Made by a program: the position numbers and the translations under genes | Notes under the pieces: model-generated | Seen by the model: the letters and a program-made list of their open reading frames with translations, nothing else | Databases searched by the model: none | Told to the model about the DNA's origin: nothing | NCBI GenBank assembly: GCA_021325175.1 | Contig: JAJPHS010000085.1 | Coordinates: 1 to 53,726 of the forward strand | DNA from: Terriglobia bacterium | GTDB taxonomy: Bacteria; Acidobacteriota; Terriglobia; Bryobacterales; Bryobacteraceae | Reading direction: 5' to 3' | Length of the DNA: 53,726 bases | Shown: one piece after another, positions 42,220-50,988 of the stretch | Layout: each line of letters opens with the position of its first letter | Position numbering within the stretch: position 1 is the stretch's first letter

Positions 42220-44876
42220 ATTTAAAAGCACTGATCGGGAAATGCAACAGCGAGTCGCGGGCCGCGCTGGAAGCCGCCGCCGGCCTCTGTCTTTCGCGGA
42301 CTCATTATGACGTGGAGATCGAGCACTACTTGATGAAGCTGCTCGACCAGAATGAAGGCGACTTCGCCGCGATTGTCAAACACTATGGCATCGACCGTTC
42401 GCGGCTGGCGGCGGAGCTGACGCGCTCGCTCGACCACCTTAAGTCGGGAAACGCGCGCAATCCGGCGCTGAGTCCCACGCTGGTGCGCATGTTCCAGCAT
42501 GCCTGGACCATCGGGTCGCTGGAGTTCGGCGCCACGCAGATTCGCACCGGACACACCATTCTGGCACTGCTCAGCGATGAAGAGCTGAATCGCGTGATTC
42601 GCGACGTCAGCCGAGAACTGCCGAAAATCAACGCCGACGGCCTCAAACAGGATTTTCTCAACATCACCGCGACTTCACACGAGAAGGATTTTTCGGCCAG
42701 CGCGGCGGGCGGCGACGGGGAGCCCGCGCCGCGCGGGGCGGGAGGCAAGACTCCGAATCTCGATCAGTTCACCATCGATCTGACCGAGCGCGCCAGAAAG
42801 GGAAAAATCGATCCGGTGCTGGGCCGCGACTTCGAAATCCGCCAGGTGGTCGATATTCTGACCCGGTGGCGGCAGAATAATCCGATTCTGGTGGGCGAAG
42901 CGGGCGTGGGCAAAACCGCGGTCGTCGAGGGATTCGCGCTGCGCATCGCGCAAGGCGACGTGCCCCAGGTGTTGAAGAACGTCAATCTCCGGATGCTGGA
43001 CCTGGCGCTGCTGCAAGCCGGCGCGGGCGTCAAGGGCGAATTCGAAAATCGGCTCAAGGGCCTCATCGAAGAGGTGAAATCCTCGCCGGCGCCGATCATT
43101 CTGTTCATCGATGAAGCGCACACCATGATCGGCGCGGGCGGCGCGGCCGGGCAAAACGACGCGGCCAATCTGTTGAAACCCGCGCTCGCGCGCGGCGAGC
43201 TGCGAACGCTGGCGGCGACGACATGGTCCGAGTACAAGAAATACTTCGAAAAAGATCCGGCGCTGACGCGGCGCTTTCAAATGGTGAAAGTCGACGAGCC
43301 GGATGAGAAAAAATGCTCGATGATGCTGCGCGGGATCATTCCGGCGCTCGAAAATCATCACCAGGTGCGCATTCTGGAGGAAGGCTTGGAAGCCGCGGTG
43401 AAGCTGTCGCATCGTTATCTGCCGGATCGCCAGCTTCCCGATAAAGCGGTCAGCGTGCTCGATACCGCTTGCGCGCGCCTGGCGCTGGGCCAGAATGTCA
43501 CGCCCGGTCCGATTGAGGATTGCCACCGCGTTCTGGACGATGTCGCCGTTCAGATCCGCGTGCTCGAGCGCGAGTCGTCGGCCGGCGCGGATCACTCCGA
43601 CCGGCTGGCCGCGCTGGCCTCGCTCAAATCGAACACCGAACAGCGCCTTGCTGGCTTGAGCGCGCAATGGGAAAAGGAGCGCGATCTGGTTGCGCGGATT
43701 CGCCAGATTCGGACCCAGCTTGAGGCGGCGGCGCATCCGGCCCCGGCGGGCGAATCGGGAACCGCGGCGCAGCCGGCCATCGATCCGGCGGCGCTGCGCC
43801 AGGAGCTCGGCAAACTGTACAACGAGCTCGAAGCCGTGCAGGGGGAATCGCCGATGATGCGCGTCGCCGTGGATGCCAACCTGGTGGGCGAGGTGATCTC
43901 CGGCTGCACCGGCATTCCGGTGGGAAAGATGATGACCGATGAAGTGCAGGTCGCGCTGTCGCTCGAGCAGCGGCTGGGGGCGCGCGTCATCGGGCAGGAT
44001 CACGCTTTACAGGTGATTTCGATGCGCATCCGCACCTCGCGCGCCGGCATTGAGGATCCCGGCAAGCCGGTCGGCGTATTTCTGCTCGCCGGACCGTCCG
44101 GCGTCGGCAAAACCGAAACCGCGCTGGCGCTGAGCGAGCTGCTCTATGGCGGCGAGCGCAATCTGATCACGATTAATATGAGCGAATTTCAGGAGGCGCA
44201 CACCGTTTCGACGCTCAAAGGCTCGCCCCCGGGATATGTCGGCTACGGCGAGGGCGGCGTGCTGACCGAAGCGGTGCGGCGCCGGCCCTATTCGGTCGTT
44301 CTGCTGGATGAAGTGGAAAAGGCGCATCCCGACGTGCTCGAACTGTTCTTCCAGGTTTTCGATAAGGGCGTGATGGAAGACGGCGAAGGACGCCAGATCG
44401 ATTTCAAGAACACCATCATTATCCTGACCACCAATGCCGGCACGGAAACCGTGATGAAGCTTACCGCCGATCCCGAGACCATGCCGAGCCATCAGGGGCT
44501 GGTCAAGGCGCTCAAACCGGAGCTTGATAAAATCTTCAAGCCCGCGTTTCTGGGTCGGCTGGTGATCATTCCGTATTTCCCGGTGCGCGATGAAGCCTTG
44601 AAGCGCATCGTGCTTTTGAAGCTCGAAAAGATCAAGCGGCGGCTGCTTGAAACGCACAAGATCGATTTCTCCTATGACGACGCGCTGGTCGAGGAGGTGG
44701 CGCGCCGCTGCACGGAGGTCGAGAGCGGCGCGAGAAACATCGATAATATTCTCACCAACTCGCTGCTTCCGGAAATTTCGCGGAAGCTGCTGGAGCATAT
44801 CGCCGAAGGACGCAAGCCGCAGGGAATTCGCACCGGCATCGGGGAGAACGGCGAATTTACCTACTCTTATTCCTGA
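42210..44876 (+). CDS. tssH: T6SS sheath-recycling AAA+ ATPase TssH (ClpV)
   Basis: The 888-residue ClpB-like unfoldase disassembles contracted TssB-TssC sheath. It has a Clp N-domain (about 1-160, LKALIGKCNSESRAALEAAA, MKLLDQNEGDF). The first AAA+ domain has Walker A GEAGVGKT and Walker B ILFIDEAHTM. A short middle coiled-coil region follows, and the second AAA+ domain has GPSGVGKTETAL and VVLLDEVEKAHPDV. The shortened middle domain and LISKCN-like N-terminus favour ClpV over ClpB. ATG 42210 overlaps the tssG stop. The recognition helix on TssB, possibly modulated by TagJ, would be its substrate. Confidence 0.96.
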   Translation: MGVNLKALIGKCNSESRAALEAAAGLCLSRTHYDVEIEHYLMKLLDQNEGDFAAIVKHYGIDRSRLAAELTRSLDHLKSGNARNPALSPTLVRMFQHAWTIGSLEFGATQIRTGHTILALLSDEELNRVIRDVSRELPKINADGLKQDFLNITATSHEKDFSASAAGGDGEPAPRGAGGKTPNLDQFTIDLTERARKGKIDPVLGRDFEIRQVVDILTRWRQNNPILVGEAGVGKTAVVEGFALRIAQGDVPQVLKNVNLRMLDLALLQAGAGVKGEFENRLKGLIEEVKSSPAPIILFIDEAHTMIGAGGAAGQNDAANLLKPALARGELRTLAATTWSEYKKYFEKDPALTRRFQMVKVDEPDEKKCSMMLRGIIPALENHHQVRILEEGLEAAVKLSHRYLPDRQLPDKAVSVLDTACARLALGQNVTPGPIEDCHRVLDDVAVQIRVLERESSAGADHSDRLAALASLKSNTEQRLAGLSAQWEKERDLVARIRQIRTQLEAAAHPAPAGESGTAAQPAIDPAALRQELGKLYNELEAVQGESPMMRVAVDANLVGEVISGCTGIPVGKMMTDEVQVALSLEQRLGARVIGQDHALQVISMRIRTSRAGIEDPGKPVGVFLLAGPSGVGKTETALALSELLYGGERNLITINMSEFQEAHTVSTLKGSPPGYVGYGEGGVLTEAVRRRPYSVVLLDEVEKAHPDVLELFFQVFDKGVMEDGEGRQIDFKNTIIILTTNAGTETVMKLTADPETMPSHQGLVKALKPELDKIFKPAFLGRLVIIPYFPVRDEALKRIVLLKLEKIKRRLLETHKIDFSYDDALVEEVARRCTEVESGARNIDNILTNSLLPEISRKLLEHIAEGRKPQGIRTGIGENGEFTYSYS

Positions 44877-44886
44877 GCGCTGACCA

Positions 44887-46770
44887 ATGGCCTCTTCGTT
44901 CACACAAGCCCAGCGGCCGATGCGGGTTTATACCCCGCTCGGCCCCGACGTTCTGGTGCTGGAAAACATCGGCGGGAGCGAAGCGATTTCGCGGCCCTTT
45001 GAATTCCGCCTGGATATGCTCAGCGAAAACAATTCGATCTCGGCGAGCAGCCTGATCCGCAAACCGGTTCACGTCGAGATCGATCTGGCGAGTGGGGCTT
45101 CGCGCTTCATCCACGGCCGCGTCAGCCATTTCGTGCAGCGCGGCCGGAAGGACATGATTACTTCATATCAGGCCGTGATTCGCCCGTGGCTGTGGTTCCT
45201 GTCGCTCTACCGGGATTGTAGGATTTTTCAAAACATGTCCGTGCCCGATATCGTGGAGAAGATTTTCACCGACCACGGATTCACCGATTTTTCGCTGGCT
45301 TTGTACGGATCGTACAGCCCGCGGGAATACTGCGTGCAGTACCGGGAGTCCTCGCTCGATTTCGTGTCGCGCTTGCTCGAAGAGGAAGGAATTTTTTATT
45401 ACTTCAGGCACAGCGCCGACAAACACGAGCTGGTGCTCACCGACAACGTCTCGGGATGCGATCCATGCCCCGATCAGAGTACCGCGCGGGTGTGGGTGGA
45501 GCAGACCTCGTCTCTTGAGGACGACGTCATCGAAAAGCTCGAGTACACCGTCGCCGCCGAGCCGGGTTTGGTGACGCTTGAGGACTACAATTTCACCACG
45601 CCGAGCAATAACCTGATGGTCAACGCCGAGGGCCAGGACGGCGAAGAAATCTACGACTATCCCGGCAAATACGACGATCGCGACGCCGGCGAGCGCTACG
45701 CGCGCCTTCGCCTGGAGGAGCGGGAAACGGCGGAAAAGATTATCCGCGGATCGGGCGGCGCGCGCGCCTTTATCGCCGGATTCACGTTCACCCTTCAGGA
45801 TCATTACCGCGAGGATCTCAACGTCGATTATCTGATCACCGCGCTGCGCCTGACGATGAAGACCAGCTCATTTGAGACGACGCCGGAGGATCGCGCCGAC
45901 TATGTCAACGAGTTCGAGGCCATTCCGGTTTCCGTCCCTTACCGGCCGCCGCGCCTCACTCCCAAGCCGGTGATCGCCGGGCTCCAGACGGCCGTGGTGG
46001 TTGGCCCCAGCGGCGAAGAAATTTACTGCGATCAATACGGACGCGTCAAAGTTCAATTCCATTGGGACCGCGTCGGGAAAAGGGACGAGAAAAGCTCCTG
46101 CTGGGTTCGCGTGAGCCAGGAATGGGCCGGCAAGAACTGGGGCGCGATTTTTTTGCCGCGCATCGGCCAGGAAGTGATCGTCGAATTTCTCGAAGGCGAT
46201 CCGGATCGCCCGCTCATTACCGGGCGCGTTTACAACGCCGAACAGATGCCGCCTTACGCTCTTCCCGCCTATCAGACGCAGAGCGGCATCAAAACGCGCA
46301 GCTCCAAGGGAGGAAGCGGATCCAACTGCAACGAGCTTCGCTTCGAGGACAAAATGGGCAGCGAAATGGTGCTGCTGCACGCCGAAAAAGATCTGACCAC
46401 CGAAGTGGAGCACGATGAAACGCGCACGGTCGGCAACAACCGCACCACGACCATCACGCAGAACGAAACCAAAACGGTCGATCAGGGCAACGAGACCATC
46501 ACGCTCAACACCGGCAACCAAAGTATCGAGCTGAAAATGGGGAATCAGAGCACCAAGGCCGATCTGGGCTCGATTTCCACCGAGGCGCTTCAATCGATCA
46601 CCCTGAAGGTCGGAGAAAACAGCATTGTGATTAATCAGATGGGAATCACCATTTCCGGTTTAAACATCACCGTCCAGGGCCAGATTCAGATTTCCGCCGA
46701 GGCGCCGATCATTGAGGTGACCGCCGACGGAGAGCTGAGCTTGACCGGCAGCATTACGATGATCAACTGA
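44887..46770 (+). CDS. vgrG: T6SS spike protein VgrG (TssI)
   Basis: The 627-residue protein trimerises into the spike at the tip of the Hcp tube. The gp27-like part (about 1-380) includes FEFRLDMLSENNSISASSLI, YCVQYRESSLDFVSRLLEEE and EGIFYYFRH. The gp5-like OB-fold follows (YCDQYGRVKVQFHWDRVGK, SCWVRVSQEWAGKNWGAIFL, PRIGQEVIVEFLEGDPDRPL). The C-terminal beta-helix consists of repeated NETKTV/GNQSIELK-type units to the end. There is no enzymatic C-terminal extension, so any effector must bind non-covalently, for example through PAAR or the adjacent unrecognised protein. Confidence 0.96.
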   Translation: MASSFTQAQRPMRVYTPLGPDVLVLENIGGSEAISRPFEFRLDMLSENNSISASSLIRKPVHVEIDLASGASRFIHGRVSHFVQRGRKDMITSYQAVIRPWLWFLSLYRDCRIFQNMSVPDIVEKIFTDHGFTDFSLALYGSYSPREYCVQYRESSLDFVSRLLEEEGIFYYFRHSADKHELVLTDNVSGCDPCPDQSTARVWVEQTSSLEDDVIEKLEYTVAAEPGLVTLEDYNFTTPSNNLMVNAEGQDGEEIYDYPGKYDDRDAGERYARLRLEERETAEKIIRGSGGARAFIAGFTFTLQDHYREDLNVDYLITALRLTMKTSSFETTPEDRADYVNEFEAIPVSVPYRPPRLTPKPVIAGLQTAVVVGPSGEEIYCDQYGRVKVQFHWDRVGKRDEKSSCWVRVSQEWAGKNWGAIFLPRIGQEVIVEFLEGDPDRPLITGRVYNAEQMPPYALPAYQTQSGIKTRSSKGGSGSNCNELRFEDKMGSEMVLLHAEKDLTTEVEHDETRTVGNNRTTTITQNETKTVDQGNETITLNTGNQSIELKMGNQSTKADLGSISTEALQSITLKVGENSIVINQMGITISGLNITVQGQIQISAEAPIIEVTADGELSLTGSITMIN

Positions 46771-46773
46771 GAG

Positions 46774-47328
46774 ATGACGGCACAGGAACTTTGCGATCTC
46801 GCGGAATTGAACGACAGCGCGCGCCAGTTGGCGCAATCCGGCTTGCCGGCGCGCACCATGCTCGAACAGATCGTGCGCGGCGGCGAGATTCGGGCCGCCA
46901 TCGGCGCGCTGGCGCAGGCGCTGCCGCGGGCGGAGGCGATCGCGTGGGCGCTATCGTCCATTCGCGCCGTGGAACCGGTAGTGAAAAAACCGGGCGCGGG
47001 CCAAGTCCTGGAGGCGATCGAAAAATGGCTGGGCGAACCGGACGAGCAGCGCCGGCGCGCGGTGCGCGAGGCGGCCGATCGCGCCGGAATCGCCACGCCC
47101 GCCGGATGTCTCGGCATGGCCGTCTTTTACAGCGGCGGAAGCATCGGCCCGGCCGATTCTCCGGTCTCGCCGGAGGCGCCGCGCTCGCTTTGCGGAAAAA
47201 TGGCCGCCGGAGCGATCGCGCTGGCCGTGGCGCTGGAGCCGCTGCGCGCCGCCGGGCTGCTGCGCGAATTTTTCGACGCCGGAATGCGCCGCGCCAATGA
47301 TCTGAAGATCTGGGAGAAGGACGCCTGA
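46774..47328 (+). CDS. Uncharacterised helical protein between vgrG and PAAR
   Basis: The 184-residue soluble protein is predicted to be almost entirely helical and Ala-rich, with no signal peptide or membrane segment. Conserved-looking stretches are ALPRAEAIAWALSSIRAVEP, VLEAIEKWLGEPDEQRRRAV, and a C-terminal AAGAIALAVALEPLRAAGLL ending in MRRANDLKIW. It resembles small proteins of unknown function often annotated in T6SS islands; I believe DUF6931 is the family, but I am not certain. Its position, 3 bp after vgrG and 1 bp before the PAAR gene, is typical of adaptor or chaperone proteins that mount an effector on the spike. That role is inferred. Confidence 0.8.
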   Translation: MTAQELCDLAELNDSARQLAQSGLPARTMLEQIVRGGEIRAAIGALAQALPRAEAIAWALSSIRAVEPVVKKPGAGQVLEAIEKWLGEPDEQRRRAVREAADRAGIATPAGCLGMAVFYSGGSIGPADSPVSPEAPRSLCGKMAAGAIALAVALEPLRAAGLLREFFDAGMRRANDLKIWEKDA

Positions 47329-47329
47329 T

Positions 47330-47623
47330 ATGGGAATGCCCGCAGCCCGCGTTACAGACATGCACGCCTGCCCCATGGTTGATCCCGGTCCGGTGCCGCA
47401 CGTCGGCGGACCGATTATTCCGCCTTGCGCCGTCACCGTGTTGATCGGGGGACTGCCGGCGGCGCGCGTCACCGATATCGCGACGTGCGTGGGTCCGCCG
47501 GACGCGATCGCCGAAGGCTCGCCGACGGTGCTGATTTGCGGTCTCCCCGCGGCTCGCCTGGGCGACATGACCGAGCATGGCGGCGTGATTATCGTGGGCG
47601 ATCCAATGGTATTGGTCGGCTGA
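47330..47623 (+). CDS. PAAR-domain spike tip protein
   Basis: The 97-residue protein is a single PAAR domain that sharpens the VgrG tip. The motifs PAARVTDMHACPM, GGLPAARVTDIATCVGPPD and GLPAARLGDMTEHGGVIIVG include the repeated PAAR tetrapeptides and the His/Cys residues that bind the structural zinc. There is no C-terminal toxin extension. It lies between the unrecognised helical protein and tssK, so the order spike, adaptor candidate, tip is kept within one transcript. Confidence 0.95.
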   Translation: MGMPAARVTDMHACPMVDPGPVPHVGGPIIPPCAVTVLIGGLPAARVTDIATCVGPPDAIAEGSPTVLICGLPAARLGDMTEHGGVIIVGDPMVLVG

Positions 47624-47655
47624 TGGGCTCCCTGTATACTTAGGATTCGTTACCT

Positions 47656-49014
47656 ATGAAGCAATTGCAGCGCGTCGTCTGGACCAAGGGGATGTTCCTG
47701 ACGCCGCAACATTTTCAGGCGCAGGACGAATATTTCGAGCAGCACATTCACTTCCGGGCGAATTGCTCCTCTTCCTGCAACTGGGGTCTGGCCGGTCTGT
47801 CGATCGACCTGGAGGCGCTTTCAAACGGAATCTTCACGCTCCGCCACTGCCGGGGAATTTTTCCCGACGGGCTGATTTTTAATATTCCGGAATCGGATGA
47901 GCCGCCTCCCGGCCGCGAGATCAGCGAATATTTTGCGCCCACCGATCCTGAACTGGAGGTTTTTCTCGCCGTTCCCGAGGCCAAGCCGCGCGGCAGGAAC
48001 ATCACCGTCCAGAACGGGCAGCCGGCGGCCGACGCCGGAACCCGCTACATCGCCGAAACCCGCATGATTCTGGACGAAGCCGGCGGACAGGAGCAGAAGC
48101 CGGTGCAGCTCGCGCGAAAAAATTTTCGCATCGTGTTCGGCGGCGAATCGCTGGACGGCGCCGTCTCGCTGCGGATTGCCTGCGTCACGCGCAGCGCCGC
48201 CGGAACCTATATCGTGCGCCCCGATTTCATTCCCGCCGCGCTTTCCATCGATTCCAGCGAGTACCTGCTGCTCATGCTCCGCCGCCTGATCGAGCTGCTG
48301 GCGGCGAAATCGGCCTCGCTTTCCAATATGCGCAGGCAGGGCGGGCGCAGTCTGGCCGAATTCGGTCCCGGCGATACGGCGAATTTCTGGCTGCTGCACA
48401 CTGCCAACACCTATCTTCCGCAATTGAAGCATTTATGGACGGCGCGGCGGCGTCATCCGGAGATGATGTACCTGATCATGCTCGGGCTAGCCGGCGCTCT
48501 TTCCAGCTTTTCGCTGGAGGAGCACGCGCGTAATCTTCCCGATTACGACCACGAAAATCTCGGAAAATGTTTTACCGAGCTGGACGAGAAGATCCGGATT
48601 CTGCTCGAAACCGCCATCCCATCCAAGTGCATCGCCATCCCGCTGTCGCTCACCGAAAAATCGGTGTGGTCCGGCGAAATCGCGGAAGAGTACTTCAAGA
48701 AAACGCAATTTTATCTTTCCGTAAGCGCGCAGATGGGCGTCGAGGATGTCATCAAACAAGTGCCGAAACTGTTCAAGGCTTCCTCGCCCGCCGAAATTCA
48801 CCGCCTGATCCGCAACGCGCTGCCGGGGATTTCGCTGCGCCACACCGCGGTTCCTCCGGCTTCCGTTCCCGTGAAATTATCCCGCCAGTATTTCGCGCTG
48901 AATCAGAGCGGCGTGCTGTGGGATGGAGTGGTCAAATCGCAGAAGATTTCGATTTTCGTGCCGGAAGATATCGCCAGACCCGAGTTGGAACTGCTGGTCG
49001 TGATGCTGGATTGA
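47656..49014 (+). CDS. tssK: T6SS baseplate-membrane linker TssK
   Basis: The 452-residue protein connects the baseplate to TssL/TssM. It opens with RVVWTKGMFLTPQHFQAQDE, the classic TssK N-terminus. It continues with SIDLEALSNGIFTLRHCRGI, FPDGLIFNIPESDEPP and the helical neck around YLLLMLRRLIELLAAK. The C-terminal receptor-like domain includes IHRLIRNALPGISLRHTAVP. It is separated from the other baseplate genes (tssEFG) by tssH, vgrG and PAAR, an unusual but workable order. The PI-PLC-like gene follows after 101 bp. Confidence 0.95.
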   Translation: MKQLQRVVWTKGMFLTPQHFQAQDEYFEQHIHFRANCSSSCNWGLAGLSIDLEALSNGIFTLRHCRGIFPDGLIFNIPESDEPPPGREISEYFAPTDPELEVFLAVPEAKPRGRNITVQNGQPAADAGTRYIAETRMILDEAGGQEQKPVQLARKNFRIVFGGESLDGAVSLRIACVTRSAAGTYIVRPDFIPAALSIDSSEYLLLMLRRLIELLAAKSASLSNMRRQGGRSLAEFGPGDTANFWLLHTANTYLPQLKHLWTARRRHPEMMYLIMLGLAGALSSFSLEEHARNLPDYDHENLGKCFTELDEKIRILLETAIPSKCIAIPLSLTEKSVWSGEIAEEYFKKTQFYLSVSAQMGVEDVIKQVPKLFKASSPAEIHRLIRNALPGISLRHTAVPPASVPVKLSRQYFALNQSGVLWDGVVKSQKISIFVPEDIARPELELLVVMLD

Positions 49015-49115
49015 TGGTCGCCCCAGTGGGAAAAATTTGGATCGGCCGGTCATTACGCAAGCCCGGCCGGGTTGGAACAAGCAGGAGAAAAGAGGAGTAG
49101 AAGGAGGTTAAATAC

Positions 49116-50201
49116 GTGATCCAGTATAGCGATTTAGGTGGGAATAAAACGTTGAGTGAAATCGTCATCGCAGGAAGTCATGATGCGGCGATCACTCGCG
49201 GCGGAGGGAACGTTCAAACGCAGCACGTGGACATCTTCGTACAGGCGTATTGTGGAGTCCGCTTTTTTGACCTCCGAATTGCCGCCGCGACCGTCCCGGG
49301 AGGTCCCGGTGAGCCAAAGAAGGCGGAGCTCAAGGCATTTCATGCCGACGGCGTCTTCCAGAAGAAGGAGCAAAAAATGCGCTGGCTCGACGGGGTCGGC
49401 AACGTGTCTTTGCAGCGAACAAAACTGCGGGCCGGTGCGTTCGGCTTCGGACTCGAAAAGATACTCGAGGACGCCAAGGAGTTCGTTACGGGCGCGGGCC
49501 AACGTGAATTTTTGCTGCTTAAATTTGATAAGTCCACAAACTGGCGACTCATCGCCCAAACTTGTGTTTTTACCCTGGGCGATGTCATATACAGGGGGGC
49601 GGGCAACCTAAACACCACCCGGATCTCGCAGTTGGCCGGTAAGGTCATTGTGCTGTTCCCGATGAGCGGGCTTAATGAGGTTAGAGATACATTCTCGGCG
49701 CACGATGGGATCCTTGGCTGGAAAAATCTCTGCAACCGGGAAGGAGCGGCCTACCAGAAAACTTTCGACGGGCTCCAATATTTCGGAAAGGGGGGCACGT
49801 CGCCATTCAAGCCATTTGACAAAATATCGCAAAATGTATCCGGGCAGCGAAAAATTCTGGAGCGAGCCGAAGTTTTTCCTCCCGAGGTAATCCGGATGAT
49901 GTATTGGACCACCACCGGACTCATGGAAAGCATCAAGAAGCGGAATCAAAAAATGTGGACTCCTCCGAACGTGGAAAGAATGAGGACGCTTTGGAGATCT
50001 GGCCTGAGGCAATATACCGAGTACACCAGTCCGCTTTACGGAACGCTTCCGCCCGAGTCTGCGGCCATAGGAGCGACAATCAAAAGAGCCATGCCGAACA
50101 TCATAATGATTGATTTTGCGGATACGGACAAGTGCCAGACGATCTACGATCTAAACTTCGCGACCGCTGAAAATTTGGCGATGGCCGCGCAAGCGAATTA
50201 G
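49116..50201 (+). CDS. PI-PLC X-domain-like phosphodiesterase, candidate T6SS effector
   Basis: The 361-residue protein resembles bacterial phosphatidylinositol-specific phospholipase C. The first catalytic motif is IAGSHDAAIT (His22, Asp23), the beta strand GVRFFDLRI carries Arg54, and a second candidate His is in KAFHADGVF (His76). The order His-Asp, Arg, His matches the family's active site, and a late strand NIIMIDFAD completes the barrel. No signal peptide or membrane segment is present, as expected for T6SS cargo. GTG 49116 has a perfect AAGGAGGT 7 nt upstream. The gene is clearly more AT-rich than its neighbours, suggesting recent transfer. No immunity gene is visible downstream on this strand. 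An effector role is inferred from position and fold. Confidence 0.75.
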   Translation: MIQYSDLGGNKTLSEIVIAGSHDAAITRGGGNVQTQHVDIFVQAYCGVRFFDLRIAAATVPGGPGEPKKAELKAFHADGVFQKKEQKMRWLDGVGNVSLQRTKLRAGAFGFGLEKILEDAKEFVTGAGQREFLLLKFDKSTNWRLIAQTCVFTLGDVIYRGAGNLNTTRISQLAGKVIVLFPMSGLNEVRDTFSAHDGILGWKNLCNREGAAYQKTFDGLQYFGKGGTSPFKPFDKISQNVSGQRKILERAEVFPPEVIRMMYWTTTGLMESIKKRNQKMWTPPNVERMRTLWRSGLRQYTEYTSPLYGTLPPESAAIGATIKRAMPNIIMIDFADTDKCQTIYDLNFATAENLAMAAQAN

Positions 50202-50240
50202 TTTGCGCCGTGCTGTCGTGAGTTCCCAGCCTGAACCAAC

Positions 50241-50272
50241 CCTGGCGGTGCGGGCAGAGGCGTGCCGCCAGG
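50241..50272. terminator. Hairpin at the end of the rightward T6SS operon
   Basis: A perfect 8-bp stem, CCTGGCGG (50241-50248) and CCGCCAGG (50265-50272), lies between the convergent PI-PLC-like gene and the gene ending at 50279. It is followed on the plus strand by TCTGCTTTATA, a weak T-rich tail. Confidence 0.55.
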
Positions 50273-50278
50273 TCTGCT

Positions 50279-50875
50279 TTATACCGGTTTCGCCGGTAAA
50301 GCGATTTTGAAATCGGCCGGCACCTTGAACATCCCCGGATCGAGCTTCACGCCGGACTGCACGTTTTTCATCTGCGTCCGCATGACGCAACCCGTGGAGG
50401 GATCGGTGACCGTGGAATGAATCGGCAGTTTCAGATCCTTCGAGGTCCATACTTCGCCCACCAGCGATTGCGGCTTGCCCGCAACCGGAAACGCAAGCTG
50501 CTTCCCGGAAACTTTGATTCCGTCAATCGTCTTCTCGCCCAGGTGGGCGATTTCCTGCGGCGGCTGCGGCGGTCCTCCGGGCGCCTGCGGAATCTGCATC
50601 CCCGGCATTTGCGGGAGCGCGATGCCCTGGATTGCCGGAGCTTTCGGCAGAGTGACGCCCGGCATCTTCGGCATCCCTGGAATCGCGATTTTTTTCGCCG
50701 GGTTCAGTGTGAAGCTCTGGCCGGTAACCGGATCGTGAATGCTGGCGAGCTCACCTTGCTCAACACGCGTGCGCGACTGCTCATCGCGGAAAAACTGCAT
50801 TGTCGTCACGCGCGTGAACGATTTGCACTGTGTCTGGCTCTCCAGAATCGCCTGGATCGCGGGCACGTTCCCCAT
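50279..50875 (-). CDS. Exported-type protein of unknown function, possibly 5'-truncated
   Basis: The 198-residue product has a beta-rich pattern (SRTRVEQGELASIHDPVTGQ, IDGIKVSGKQLAFPVAGKPQ, SLVGEVWTSKDLKLPIHSTV) resembling acidobacterial periplasmic proteins of the DUF4412/LolA-like kind. A central Pro/Met-rich insert has repeated MPGM and PKAP units (about 65-105). Such proteins normally carry a signal peptide, yet ATG 50875 is the only start after an in-frame TGA about 17 codons upstream. The intervening codons read AFGAEQTAKIAG without hydrophobic character. It may therefore be a 5'-truncated gene or one with a frameshift near 50,900. No promoter is evident and its function is unknown. Confidence 0.6.
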   Translation of the reverse strand: MGNVPAIQAILESQTQCKSFTRVTTMQFFRDEQSRTRVEQGELASIHDPVTGQSFTLNPAKKIAIPGMPKMPGVTLPKAPAIQGIALPQMPGMQIPQAPGGPPQPPQEIAHLGEKTIDGIKVSGKQLAFPVAGKPQSLVGEVWTSKDLKLPIHSTVTDPSTGCVMRTQMKNVQSGVKLDPGMFKVPADFKIALPAKPV

Positions 50876-50988
50876 TCCGGCAATTTTAGCAGTTTGCTCC
50901 GCGCCGAAGGCGGCCGGCGGTATTGATCACGCGCGGAGCATCCAATCCCGCCCGTCAAACCGCGCCGCTGAACGCCGCGGTCGCCGGA

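Noticed and set aside
44887-46770. VgrG as a specialised (evolved) VgrG with a toxin tail
   Set aside because: The C-terminus is only the repetitive beta-helix and ends without an extra domain.
49015-50240. AT-richer segment as an insertion sequence or prophage remnant
   Set aside because: I saw no transposase, integrase, terminal inverted repeats or target duplications; it encodes one intact gene with its own ribosome binding site.
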